A stretch of 64,000 nucleotides of DNA from Lachnospiraceae bacterium (GTDB lineage Bacteria > Bacillota > Clostridia > Lachnospirales > Lachnospiraceae), in contig WRLH01000018.1 of the NCBI GenBank assembly GCA_009777715.1, positions 1-64,000 of the forward strand, read 5' to 3'. Positions 46,358 through 55,025 of the stretch are shown piece after piece. The notes beneath the pieces are model-generated. The model saw nothing but the letters and a program-made list of their open reading frames with translations. It was not told the DNA's origin and did no database searches. Both the position numbers and the translations under genes were made by a program. The number at the start of each line of letters is the position of its first letter. Within the stretch, counting starts at the first letter, position 1.

Positions 46358-47380
46358 CTAATTCCCAAAATGCTTAGCTTTAATTCTTTCAAACAATTCC
46401 GGCTCCTTAGAATGAATCTCAAGCCCGCTTAAGTCCTCTAGCGGTGCGTTTAGCTGGGGAAAAACGACCCGGCAAGCGTTAAGCAACTGGCTTTCCACCC
46501 CATCTAAGCGTTTAAACTCATTATTAATCTTAAACTCGCCATACTTATAATCACCTACTAACGGATGCCCCATCGCGGCAAAACTGGCACGGATTTGGTG
46601 GGTTTTCCCGGTAATTAAGAGAGCTTCTAAAAGAGTTAAGGTTGAACTGCTTTTTAACGGCCGGTATTTTGTGATGATTTTTTTCCCCTCTTGCAAAGTT
46701 GAACGCTTAACTTCCGGCAATTCCTCGTTTTCATGCCATACTTTTACTTTATTTAGCTGCCCATCTTTGTGAAGATAAGCACAAAGCTCCCCGGCCGTTT
46801 GAATTTTTCCTTTCACAATCAGCTGATAATATTTCTTAATCCTTTTTTCTTTTAATAAGCGGCTAATTTCTTGGCTGCCCATTAGCGTTTTACCGCATAA
46901 CACAATCCCGCTCGTATTCCGGTCAAGGCGGTTAAGGACCGACGGCTTAAAAGTCTTTAGGCTTTCCTCTGAAAGCTGGTTAATAGTGAGCAAATACCCA
47001 ATCAGCCACTCATTTAGCGAAATATCCCCTGCCTTTGCTTTCTGGCACAGGATTCCGGCTGGCTTATCAACGATTAAGAGATGTTCGTTCTCAAATAAAA
47101 CCTTAAGTTCCGTTAACTCATTAAAGGCTTCATAATAATTCTTAACGCTACTTTCGGGCTTAGCTTGGAATTTGCTTAACGTCTCATCAGACATAAAAAA
47201 TGTAACTTCATCACCAGCTAAAGTTTTTTCGCTCCCGGTTGCTTTTTTCCCATTGAGGGTAATATTCTTTTTCCGCAGCATCTTAAAAATAAAGCTGTTC
47301 CCGGCTTCCGGCAAATATTTATGCAGGAACTTGTCAAGACGCTGATTTGCTTCATTGGACGTGATGATTTTTTTGTGCAT
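46358..47380 (-). CDS. RluA-family pseudouridine synthase with S4 domain
   Basis: 340 residues. An N-terminal S4 RNA-binding domain (NQRLDKFLHKYLPEAG) precedes the catalytic domain, with LNRLDRNTSGIVLCGKT (catalytic Asp), and LITGKTHQIRASFAAMGHPLVGDYKYG. It isomerises uridine in rRNA (RluC/RluD class); the exact position is not predictable. AAGGGC is upstream of the ATG. Two and a half 15-bp GCAAACT repeats lie in the gap before recU (46307-46343). Confidence 0.9.
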   Translation of the reverse strand: MHKKIITSNEANQRLDKFLHKYLPEAGNSFIFKMLRKKNITLNGKKATGSEKTLAGDEVTFFMSDETLSKFQAKPESSVKNYYEAFNELTELKVLFENEHLLIVDKPAGILCQKAKAGDISLNEWLIGYLLTINQLSEESLKTFKPSVLNRLDRNTSGIVLCGKTLMGSQEISRLLKEKRIKKYYQLIVKGKIQTAGELCAYLHKDGQLNKVKVWHENEELPEVKRSTLQEGKKIITKYRPLKSSSTLTLLEALLITGKTHQIRASFAAMGHPLVGDYKYGEFKINNEFKRLDGVESQLLNACRVVFPQLNAPLEDLSGLEIHSKEPELFERIKAKHFGN

Positions 47381-47426
47381 TTATGCCCTGCCCTTCTAAA
47401 ATATTGAAATTAGGAAATTACGCGAA

Positions 47427-49325
47427 TCATCGGGAAGTTTGCTTTCGTTTATGGACATTGCGAATCGTTTTTTTCTTCGCTTTCACTTTCGATTGTGGCT
47501 TTTTCGCGGTTTTATTAAAAGGCTTATTTTTGATTAAGCGCGGCTTTATCAAGCAATTTGCCCCAAATCCGATCAAATCCTCACGTCCGGCAAGAAATAA
47601 CGCTTCTTTAACCAAACCATGATTTTGGGGGTTACGGTATTGGATTAGAGCCCGCTGCATTGCTTTTTCATGAGGATTGCGGCAGACATAGACCTTTTCG
47701 CCGGAGCGGGGGTCGATTCCGGTAAAATACATCACCGTTGAAAGCGATCCGGGAGTCGGGTAAAAATCCTGGACCTGCTCAGGAAAAATCTTCATTTTAT
47801 GAAGATATTCCGCCAAAGCTACCGCGTCTTTTAAAGTTGAGCCGGGGTGTGACGACATAAGATAAGGAATAAGGAACTGCTTTTTGCCCAGTTTTTGGTT
47901 GATTTTTTGAAATTTTTCGGCGAAACGCAGATAAACATTATGCGCTGGTTTCCCCATCAGCTTAAGAACATTTAAAGCAATATGCTCCGGCGCGACCTTT
48001 AACTGCCCGCTAATGTGGAATTCGGCCAATTCATGAAAAAACTGCTCATTTTTATCCAAAAGCAGATAATCAAACCTAAGGCCCGACCGGATAAAAACCT
48101 TTTTGATTCCCGGCATTTTCCGGAGTTTCCTAAGCAAGCTTAGATAATCCTCGTGGCTTACTTCCAAATTGGGGCAAGGTTCGGGATAAAGGCATTGCCG
48201 TTTTGCGCAAGCCCCCTCTTTTAGTTGCTTTTCACATGATGGCTTACGGAAATTGGCGGTCGGGCCGCCAACATCATGGATATAGCCTTTAAAGTCTGGG
48301 TCACCAGTAAAAAGCTCTGCTTCTTTAATTAGCGATTCATGGCTGCGGCTTTGGACCCGCCGCCCCTGATGAAAGTTAAGAGCGCAAAATGAACACGCGC
48401 CAAAACAGCCCCGGCTGCTGGTCAGGGAAAATTTGATCTCCTTGATGGCTGGGACACCACCGTCTTTTTCATAAACAGGGTGATACGTCCGGGCATAAGG
48501 CAAATCATAAATTGCGTCCATTTCAAAGGCGGTTAATGGCTCTTGGGGCGGATTTTTTACCACATAAGTATTATTCGGATAAAGTTCAAGCAAGGTTTTG
48601 GCGGTGATTGAATCGGTGTTTTGCGATTGGATCTTAAAACTTGAGGCGTATTTTAAAGGATTGGCTTTCATTTCCTCATAATCCGGCAGTTTTATTGCAT
48701 CAATCAATGAAACATCTTTTGTTTTAAAAACCGTCCCTTTGATAAAATTGATATCCTTTATTAAAATCCCGCTATTTAGGGCTTCGGCAACAGCAATGAT
48801 TGCTTTTTCACCCATTCCATAAATCAAGAGGTCGGCTTGTGAATCAAGCAATATTGAACGTTTAAATGAATTGCTCCAATAATCATAATGCGCAAACCGC
48901 CTTAAACTGGCCTCAATTCCGCCGATAATAATCGGCACTTCCTTAAACGTCCGCCGGATTAGGTTGCCGTAAGCCGCCGTAGCGCGATCCGGCCGTTTTC
49001 CCATCGCGCCGCCGGGGGAATAAGCATCACTTTCGCGCTTTTTTAACGAAACATAGTAGTGGTTCACCATTGAATCCATGTTGCCTGCGGAAACCAGAAA
49101 GGCAAGCCTGGGCCTGCCTAAAGCGGCGATACTGCTTTCATCGCGCCAATCCGGCTGGGCGATGATTCCAACGCTGTACCCATTCGCCACGAGGATTCGG
49201 CTGATAACCGCGTGTCCGAAAGATGGGTGGTCAACATAAGCATCACCGGATATCAAAACAAAATCAAGCTGGCTTATATTTTTTGCTTCCATATCAGCGC
49301 GTGAAATGGGTAGAAATTCAGGCAT
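47427..49325 (-). CDS. YgiQ family radical SAM protein
   Basis: 632 residues. The cobalamin-binding-like N-terminal domain has [22 protein letters not shown], and the radical SAM site is [20 protein letters not shown]. Downstream are GPTANF, a Cys-rich [22 protein letters not shown] and [17 protein letters not shown]. The last 40 residues are very basic and probably bind nucleic acid. The family function is not settled. It lies 19 nt after the HAD gene. Confidence 0.9.
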   Translation of the reverse strand: MPEFLPISRADMEAKNISQLDFVLISGDAYVDHPSFGHAVISRILVANGYSVGIIAQPDWRDESSIAALGRPRLAFLVSAGNMDSMVNHYYVSLKKRESDAYSPGGAMGKRPDRATAAYGNLIRRTFKEVPIIIGGIEASLRRFAHYDYWSNSFKRSILLDSQADLLIYGMGEKAIIAVAEALNSGILIKDINFIKGTVFKTKDVSLIDAIKLPDYEEMKANPLKYASSFKIQSQNTDSITAKTLLELYPNNTYVVKNPPQEPLTAFEMDAIYDLPYARTYHPVYEKDGGVPAIKEIKFSLTSSRGCFGACSFCALNFHQGRRVQSRSHESLIKEAELFTGDPDFKGYIHDVGGPTANFRKPSCEKQLKEGACAKRQCLYPEPCPNLEVSHEDYLSLLRKLRKMPGIKKVFIRSGLRFDYLLLDKNEQFFHELAEFHISGQLKVAPEHIALNVLKLMGKPAHNVYLRFAEKFQKINQKLGKKQFLIPYLMSSHPGSTLKDAVALAEYLHKMKIFPEQVQDFYPTPGSLSTVMYFTGIDPRSGEKVYVCRNPHEKAMQRALIQYRNPQNHGLVKEALFLAGREDLIGFGANCLIKPRLIKNKPFNKTAKKPQSKVKAKKKTIRNVHKRKQTSR

Positions 49326-49344
49326 ATTGCACCCCGCTAGAAAG

Positions 49345-50025
49345 TCAATCTCTCAAAATCTCATCATAATGATAAATATAATAATCGGCAAGCCGCTTTT
49401 TTTCCGCCAAAGTCGCTTGCGAATTTATGTCGTCAACGGCACAAACTTTCATTCCGGCACTTTTCCCGGCAATAATTCCCGGCACAATATCCTCAAAAAC
49501 CAAGCAGCGTTCCGGTTTTACTTTAAGCGTTTCGGCAACAAGCAGATAAATATCGGGAGCAGGTTTGCCTTTTTTAGCTTCGCACGAGGTTTTGATGACC
49601 GGAAAATACTTGTCCAGCCCGTGGACATTCGTAATCTGGTTCACAAGTTCAATTGAATTGCTGGTTGCAATCCCCATTTTGAAGCCTTTTAAAAGCGCAA
49701 ATTCAAGAAAATCAACCGCTCCCGGCTTCATCGGGACTTCGGTCATGTATTTTTTGACTGCCAATTTATTCCAATCACTTTTAATCGTTTCGGCATCATC
49801 AGGAATCGCAAATTTTTCTTTAAAAAAAAGAGCGGTTTCGGTAAAACTCATTCCCTCGACCTCAAGCTGGATATTAGCAGGCGTTGTGATATTATACCGC
49901 TTAAGATATTCAACATCAATATCCCGCCAAATCCACATTGAGTCAACTAAAGTCCCGTCCAAATCAAAAATCAAGGCATCAATGTTTTCCAGCATTTTTA
50001 GTTTTTTAGTATTAGTTTTTTGCAT
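49345..50025 (-). CDS. HAD-superfamily hydrolase, beta-phosphoglucomutase-like
   Basis: 226 residues. HAD motif [17 protein letters not shown], motif II ATSNS, and motif [20 protein letters not shown]...[19 protein letters not shown] are present, with an alpha-helical cap. It is expected to be a phosphatase or phosphomutase of small sugar phosphates. The start at 50025 has GGAGG 4-5 nt before it. First gene of the HAD-YgiQ-RluA-RecU set; diverges from the YlbJ-like gene. Confidence 0.85.
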   Translation of the reverse strand: MQKTNTKKLKMLENIDALIFDLDGTLVDSMWIWRDIDVEYLKRYNITTPANIQLEVEGMSFTETALFFKEKFAIPDDAETIKSDWNKLAVKKYMTEVPMKPGAVDFLEFALLKGFKMGIATSNSIELVNQITNVHGLDKYFPVIKTSCEAKKGKPAPDIYLLVAETLKVKPERCLVFEDIVPGIIAGKSAGMKVCAVDDINSQATLAEKKRLADYYIYHYDEILRD

Positions 50026-50139
50026 ATTTCCTCCGGCCGTTTGGTTATTTAGCATATATTAAAATTTACATTAACTCTTAGCTTTCGTCAATCGTTTAGT
50101 AACTGTCCTATTTAGGCTAGTGAGAACATAATTATAGAC

Positions 50140-51105
50140 ATGAAAAAAATCATCTATTCCTTTATTTTTTTAGCCCTTACCGTTTTATTGCTTGTTTTTC
50201 CGCGTGAAAGCTTTTATCTTGCCCTAAGCGGCCTTAACTTGTGGTTTCAAAAAATGGTTCCGACCCTGTTTCCTTTTATGATTCTTTCGGGCATGATGAT
50301 TCGTTTAAACCTGACCGAAAAATTCATGGTTTTATTTAATCCCATCTTAAAACCCCTCTTCCGTCTTCGCCTCGCGCCTTTATATGCGATTGCGGCTGGC
50401 TTTTTATGCGGCTTCCCGATGGGGGCAAGGATTGTCGCCGACCTTTATGGGCACCAAAAGATTAGCAAAAATGAAGCGCAATATCTGCTTAGCTTCGTAA
50501 ATAATATCGGCCCAATTTATTTTTTAAGCTTTGCCCTGCCTTTAATTAACCTTGATTCTTCGCCCGCGCTTTCGCCCAAGCTTTCGCCCGCGTTTTCGCC
50601 CACGATTCTTTCGCCAACTCTTCTTTTGCCCACGATTCTTTTTGGAATGTATGGCATTCCATTATGTTACGGCTTATTTTTGCGCTATGCCGTCTACCGG
50701 AATAAAATAACACCTGTTATTTATACCCCTGAAAGAAAAACGGCTTCAATGGGATTTTTAAAAGCGCTAGATGATTCAATCACGGCTGGAATCGAGGGGA
50801 TTACCAAATTGGGCGGATATATGATTTTTTTCAATATGCTTAATATTATTCCGCACCGCTTTATAAATAATGGATTAGCGCAAGGTTTCCTGTCCGGAAT
50901 GCTTGAAATCAGCGGCGGCCTTAAAGCTTTGGGAAGCAAGATTCCGCTTCTTTCCTTGACCTTGCTTGTCTTTGGCGGCTTTTCCTGCCTTGCCCAGACT
51001 TATAGCTGTATCGCAAAAACAGACTTGTCAATTAAAAGCTACTTTATCCACAAGATTATTTTGACTCTTTTGGCTTTAGGTTACTATGCTTTTATTTTAG
51101 GATAA
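50140..51105 (+). CDS. YlbJ-like sporulation/nucleoside-recognition (Gate) membrane protein
   Basis: 321 residues with about seven helices. The segments LNLWFQKMVPTLFPFMILSGMM, AGFLCGFPMGARIVADL and SFVNNIGPIYFLSFAL match the Gate/YlbJ family, seen in spore-formers as an integral membrane protein of the sporulation programme. It is shorter than YlbJ proteins of about 400 residues. A Ser-Pro-rich insert (SPALSPKLSPAFSP...) near residue 145-165 comes from a 12-bp DNA repeat. No strong ribosome binding site precedes the ATG; GAGAA is the best candidate. Confidence 0.75.
   Translation: MKKIIYSFIFLALTVLLLVFPRESFYLALSGLNLWFQKMVPTLFPFMILSGMMIRLNLTEKFMVLFNPILKPLFRLRLAPLYAIAAGFLCGFPMGARIVADLYGHQKISKNEAQYLLSFVNNIGPIYFLSFALPLINLDSSPALSPKLSPAFSPTILSPTLLLPTILFGMYGIPLCYGLFLRYAVYRNKITPVIYTPERKTASMGFLKALDDSITAGIEGITKLGGYMIFFNMLNIIPHRFINNGLAQGFLSGMLEISGGLKALGSKIPLLSLTLLVFGGFSCLAQTYSCIAKTDLSIKSYFIHKIILTLLALGYYAFILG
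50568..50640 (+). repeat. In-frame 12-bp tandem repeat in the YlbJ-like gene
   Basis: Units built on TTCGCCC at 12-bp spacing for three steps, then degenerate copies at 15-17 bp. They encode Ser-Pro-x-(Leu/Phe). The insert lies between two membrane helices. Confidence 0.75.
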
Positions 51106-51136
51106 AAATCTCAAGTGCCATCACCGGGCAACTATC

Positions 51137-52081
51137 TTAATAAACCAGCTTTACATCTCTAATCGCATTATCCTCAACGCGGAAACTCCAAACATAATAA
51201 CCGGGAAGCCCGCTCTCAACCAAATACCAGCGGTTATTGATTTGCGTCATGTTATACGGCGTTCCCCCGGCTTTAAAATAATCATAAATATCTTCATATT
51301 CATTATGAATAAGAGAGGATAAATCAGCCGTCCTCAAAATCGTGCCAAAGTCCTGGTTGCCATGAAAGTCGGTCGAAACGGTCAGATAATAAAAATCCTC
51401 GATTTTAACCAATTTAACCATTCCGGCGATATGCTCCGGAACAGGATAAGCCTTGATTAGGCGCATCGTTTTCAAATCGGCTTTCATTATCGCGGCGTTG
51501 CCCGAGACAAAATAGATGGTATCATCAATTATCGTAAAAGAGCGGACGTAAGTGCCTTTACTTATAAACGCAACATCAATAACTTCATCTAAATAAACAA
51601 GGTTTGTTTCGGGATTCCTGCGAAACAGATACATCTCGCCAGTCATCGAGCTCCAGGCATAAAAAGCATTCGTTTTTTCATCATAGTGGACATAGTGGGG
51701 ACGGATTCCAATCTCATTAAAAACTTGGGTCTTTTCAAAAACAGGCTTCCCCTCATGGTTTATCCGCCGTTCCATGACCAGAATCCGGTGATTTTCCGTA
51801 TCATCAACCAGATAGACCATTCCGTCACTTGCGATTGTATGCCCCAGGTTAATCTCCGCTGTCATCACATTCCATGAGCCAATCTCATCGGTCAGGTTCT
51901 GATTGTAGATTATTTGGTTGTTGTAGCAATCGACAATAAAATATTCACTGCCGATTTTGGTAATGTAAGAAGGGGCTTTTAGTGAGTCATAAGGGTTTTT
52001 TCTCTCAGCATTTGCATAAACAGGGCTGTTTAAAGTAAGTGCCAAGCACACGATTAAAATAAGGGAAAGGGTTTTCTTCAT
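51137..52081 (-). CDS. Exported protein, probable beta-propeller, function unknown
   Basis: 314 residues with a signal peptide (MKKTLSLILIVCLALTLNSPVYA). The mature part has repeated beta-strand blocks of about 45 residues (IGSEYFIVDCYNNQII, ASDGMVYLVDDTENHRILVM, DEKTNAFYAWSSMTGEMYLF, IIDDTIYFVSGNAAIMKAD, KIEDFYYLTVSTD), which suggests a six-bladed propeller of the NHL/YncE sort. It has no recognised catalytic motif. It converges with the YlbJ-like gene. No ribosome binding site is present; the promoter predicts a leaderless mRNA. Confidence 0.65.
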   Translation of the reverse strand: MKKTLSLILIVCLALTLNSPVYANAERKNPYDSLKAPSYITKIGSEYFIVDCYNNQIIYNQNLTDEIGSWNVMTAEINLGHTIASDGMVYLVDDTENHRILVMERRINHEGKPVFEKTQVFNEIGIRPHYVHYDEKTNAFYAWSSMTGEMYLFRRNPETNLVYLDEVIDVAFISKGTYVRSFTIIDDTIYFVSGNAAIMKADLKTMRLIKAYPVPEHIAGMVKLVKIEDFYYLTVSTDFHGNQDFGTILRTADLSSLIHNEYEDIYDYFKAGGTPYNMTQINNRWYLVESGLPGYYVWSFRVEDNAIRDVKLVY

Positions 52082-52087
52082 AGTGTT

Positions 52088-52116
52088 ATTATAAAGAATT
52101 CGTTGGCATTTGTCAA
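52088..52116 (-). promoter_or_regulatory. Consensus promoter with leaderless geometry, exported-protein gene
   Basis: Minus-strand TTGACA (52111-52116), 17 bp, TATAAT (52088-52093), then 6 nt and ATG at 52081. The predicted +1 is the A of ATG. Confidence 0.75.
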
Positions 52117-52234
52117 ATTTTGTAGGTTGCTTAGCGTCACTTCGGCCACTGTGCCGTAATCCTGTAACTCACTCACGACTTTCGTCACTTCGGCCACTAC
52201 GCCGCAATCTAATATATTTGATTACGTATATATA

Positions 52235-52464
52235 GTGCATGAGCAAATAAAATTCCACATATGCAAGGTATACGTGTATACCTTTGAAACTTCGAAATCA
52301 TATGCCAAAATGCCCAATTTTCGGTCATAAAAATAAATCGCGGCAAATTCCTATTTTATATACAGGAATATTGCTCGCGATTTTTTTTATTTTCTCCTCA
52401 ATTGTGCATTTTATGATTTCTTGTCTCAAAGGGCAGTATGTGGAAATTTTTTTGCTCATTGCAC
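52235..52464. repeat. Fold-back element C, copy 2 (230 bp)
   Basis: Ends GTGCATGAGCAA and TTGCTCATTGCAC. The central AAATCGCGGCAAATTCC/AGGAATATTGC..CGCGATTT stem and flanking blocks match copy 1 in reverse orientation. A 64-codon open frame runs across it, but it has no ribosome binding site and is a by-product of the repeat. The gap 52117-52665 holds this element and A copy 5, no gene. Confidence 0.75.
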
Positions 52465-52523
52465 ATTTCAGCTCTTGACCGCGAAAGAGAGTCATACTAT
52501 AACAAAACCTTCATCGTGCGATA

Positions 52524-52648
52524 GAGAGTGCGATTCATAAGACCGACCCTTGAGAAGCGTCGTTACTTATGCGGTGTACTTTACCGCATTATGTAACGCA
52601 ACGCTTCTCTCGGAGCGAAAGCGGGTCGGACGATGAATTGACACTCTC
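52524..52648 (+). repeat. Palindromic element A, copy 5 (125 bp)
   Basis: Middle stem GAGAAGCG/CGCTTCTC, apical ATGCGGT/ACCGCAT. It lies 17 bp beyond the stop of the ABC-2 permease gene and could act as its 3' hairpin. Confidence 0.8.
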
Positions 52649-52665
52649 GAACGCGCGGAGTTTCA

Positions 52666-53355
52666 TTAGAACTCTCTTTTAGCGTAAACTTTTTGCGACA
52701 GCGCGTATGAACACGCGAGAAGCAAAGCCGCTCCCCCAAGAATAATGAGCGATGACAGTAAAGTGTTTCCAAACACCCATTGAAGTGCGTTTTGCATAAA
52801 ATTATTCATGGCTTCCACTCGTGCCGTTACGCTGACGAACACTACAAACAGTATTATAGAGCCGTACATCGGTAATGCGTATCCGAGAATCTTAGCTTTC
52901 GCATAGCCTTTCCAAAATAATGTCGGATGGATTGTCAAGCTCAAAAACGCGCCGTAAAAAAGGCTTGTGCAGACGAGAAAAGCCATTAGTTGCACAGTTG
53001 GGGTGAAAGAATAAGTGAATACCAGCGTTCTTCCGTTCAATATCGCGGAAAACGCAATAGTTAGCACAACACCGATAACAACGCCGAAAAGCTGCAAAGC
53101 CAGTGACATCACATACCTTGCCCGTATAAGCATACCCCGCGATATGGGCAGCGTCAGATAAAGATGATTGAGCTTTCCTCGCTCCTCCGCGTCGAAACAA
53201 TAAGCGGCCGCTTCGAACATTCCTATAACCACCACAGGTAAAATCACGTATGCGTCGCTAAAAATCGCTACGCCAATAGCCGTAAGTAAAGCGAGGGGTA
53301 TTTTTTTTCGGTATTTCTTCATACCGAGCCAGTCGAGTTTTAACATATTAAGCAT
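52666..53355 (-). CDS. ABC-2 type transporter permease
   Basis: 229 residues with six helices, preceded by MLNMLKLDWLGMKKYRKKIP, a cytoplasmic start typical of ABC-2 permeases linked to YtrA regulators. The motif AYCFDAEERGKLNHLYLTLPISRGMLIRARY is the ABC-2 coupling region. The start at 53355 follows AGGAG and overlaps the ATPase stop by 8 nt (ATGCTTAA). With the ATPase it forms an exporter of unknown substrate. Confidence 0.82.
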   Translation of the reverse strand: MLNMLKLDWLGMKKYRKKIPLALLTAIGVAIFSDAYVILPVVVIGMFEAAAYCFDAEERGKLNHLYLTLPISRGMLIRARYVMSLALQLFGVVIGVVLTIAFSAILNGRTLVFTYSFTPTVQLMAFLVCTSLFYGAFLSLTIHPTLFWKGYAKAKILGYALPMYGSIILFVVFVSVTARVEAMNNFMQNALQWVFGNTLLSSLIILGGAALLLACSYALSQKVYAKREF

Positions 53356-54196
53356 TTCTTGATCTCCTCTCCATGTAAACCACCACATCGTCAATGGTGG
53401 CTCGCTCAATCACGGCATCGGAAGGTAAGCCACCAATATTATCAACTTCCATCAGACATTCAAAACCGCTCGTGTGTTCGCGGATACCGATGGCGTGCTT
53501 TCGTTTTTCGTCCGACAGTTTCCCGCCTCGTACAACGCAGTACCGTGAAACAAGCTCGTCTTTGTCGCCGGAGAACGAAACAGCGCCGCCTGAAATATAA
53601 ACAATCATATCGGCAATCCGTTCAAGGTCGCTTGTGATATGCGTAGAAAACAATATTGTCCTCTCGTCGCTCACCAGATATTCCCTCAAAATATCCAGTA
53701 TTTCATCGCGGGCAACGGGGTCAAGTCCGCCTGTGGGTTCGTCCAGTAAGAGCAGTTTAGCCCCATGTGAAAGATTGACCGCCAAACCCAGCTTCATTTT
53801 CATGCCGCGTGAAAATTCCATGAACTTCTTTTTGGGGTCAAGCCCGAACTTAGACAAGTATTTTCGGTACAAATTGCTATCCCATCTGCCGTAAAACGGT
53901 TGCAAGCCTTTTTCAATATCAAGGGGATTCCATTCTTCCTGATAATACGGTTGGTCGAACATCACGCCGATGTTTTCTTTTACCGAAATATTTCCTTCGG
54001 GCATACCAAGCAGTGAAATTTCGCCGCCGCTTTTGTTTATCATGCCGAGCATGGCTTTGAGCGTTGTGGTTTTCCCCGCGCCGTTGGGCCCGACGAATCC
54101 GCAGCACATCCCTATGGGTACGCTGAAACTCACTTTATTCAGCGCGAACCCCGGATATTGTTTGCACAGATTTTTTATTTCAATCGCGTTGTGCAT
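53348..54196 (-). CDS. ABC transporter ATP-binding protein (YtrB/EcsA type)
   Basis: 282 residues. Walker A GPNGAGKTTT, signature FSRGMKMKLGLAVNLS and Walker B LLLLDEPTGGLDP are present, with FSTHITSDLE as H-loop; the C-terminal 70 residues are a small regulatory domain. GGAGGAG precedes the ATG. The start overlaps the GntR gene by 17 nt, so regulator, ATPase and permease form one operon. Confidence 0.92.
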   Translation of the reverse strand: MHNAIEIKNLCKQYPGFALNKVSFSVPIGMCCGFVGPNGAGKTTTLKAMLGMINKSGGEISLLGMPEGNISVKENIGVMFDQPYYQEEWNPLDIEKGLQPFYGRWDSNLYRKYLSKFGLDPKKKFMEFSRGMKMKLGLAVNLSHGAKLLLLDEPTGGLDPVARDEILDILREYLVSDERTILFSTHITSDLERIADMIVYISGGAVSFSGDKDELVSRYCVVRGGKLSDEKRKHAIGIREHTSGFECLMEVDNIGGLPSDAVIERATIDDVVVYMERRSRNA

Positions 54197-54581
54197 GATA
54201 CATCTCCTCCAATTTATTTTTTAATTCGGCAAGCGATAACCCCGCCGCCTTTCCTTTTTCCGCCGCCGTCCGCAGTGAATCATAAGCGGTACGCAGATAC
54301 TGCTCACGTACCAACTCGGCATTTCCCTTGACATAGCACCCGCGTCCCTGAACGGTATAAATCAACCCTTCGGCTTCAAGGTCGCCGTAGGCGCGAGTAG
54401 TTGTAATAACACTCACCCGTAAATCCCGCGCAAGCTGGCGCATAGAAATCAACGGCTCGTCAGCCGCCAGTTCCCCCGAAAGGATTTGCGCCTTGATTTG
54501 TACCTTGATTTGTTCATAGGCGGGGATATCGCTTTGTAAAGATACGATTATTGCTATTTCAATCACCTCCCTCTGGTGCAT
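54180..54581 (-). CDS. GntR/YtrA-family transcriptional regulator
   Basis: 133 residues at most. The GntR winged helix has SDIPAYEQIKVQIKAQILSGEL, LISMRQLARDLRVSVITTTRAYGDLEAEGLIYTVQGRGCYV, and a short C-terminal dimerisation helix, as in YtrA. It probably represses its own ABC operon. The start is problematic. The ATG at 54581 lies at the predicted +1. A near-perfect GGAGGTGATT site lies inside the frame and points to codon ATA at 54557, where relatives would begin (M)AIIVSLQSD. Either leaderless or non-AUG initiation is implied. Confidence 0.85.
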   Translation of the reverse strand: MHQREVIEIAIIVSLQSDIPAYEQIKVQIKAQILSGELAADEPLISMRQLARDLRVSVITTTRAYGDLEAEGLIYTVQGRGCYVKGNAELVREQYLRTAYDSLRTAAEKGKAAGLSLAELKNKLEEMYHAQRD

Positions 54582-54587
54582 ATATAT

Positions 54588-54616
54588 AGTATATACAGCA
54601 TGGGTGCGTTTGTCAA
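54588..54616 (-). promoter_or_regulatory. Promoter of the GntR-ABC operon
   Basis: Minus-strand TTGACA (54611-54616), 17 bp, TATACT (54588-54593), then 6 nt to the ATG. The AT-rich GTATATAC symmetry over the -10 could serve as an operator for the regulator itself. Confidence 0.75.
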
Positions 54617-54727
54617 TGCTTTTTTTGTCTGTATGAAAAATGATACCGCGGCTTTTTGGGCGTCCTAATGGAGCGGAGTGCGTTCCTTTTGCTCATTGCA
54701 CATTTCAGCTATGACTCACATACGCTA

Positions 54728-55021
54728 GATTGCGGAGCAAGTCCGCAATGACGCAGACAAACCTTTATCGTGCGATGGAGAGTGCGATTCATAAGACCGA
54801 CCCTTGAGAAGCGTCGTTACTTATGCGGTGTACTTTGCCGCATTATGTAACGCAACGCTTCTCTCGGAGCGAAAGCGGGTCGGGCGGTGAATTGACACTC
54901 TCGAACGCGCGGATTTAACGCGCAGAGTTTCTCTCGGAGCTAGAGCAAGTCGGACGTTGAAATGACACTCTCAAACGCGCGGATAATCTTGATGAGATTG
55001 CGGCTCGGGGGCCGCAATCAC
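54728..55021. repeat. Family B copies and fragments 3' of the amidase gene
   Basis: B at 54728-54752 and at 54996-55021, the latter ending 5 bp from the amidase stop. A C-end fragment (TTGCTCATTGCAC) lies at about 54692-54704, and an A half-copy at about 54922-54960. The gap 54617-55025 has no gene. Confidence 0.7.
54778..54902 (+). repeat. Palindromic element A, copy 6 (125 bp)
   Basis: Nearly identical to copy 2 in the stem region, with GAGAAGCG/CGCTTCTC. Preceded, like the other copies, by a conserved TTATCGTGCGAT flank. Confidence 0.8.
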
Positions 55022-55025
55022 CAAC

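Noticed and set aside
52284-52478. 64-codon gene inside element C copy 2
   Set aside because: It lies within a palindromic repeat, has no ribosome binding site and no matching frame in copy 1.
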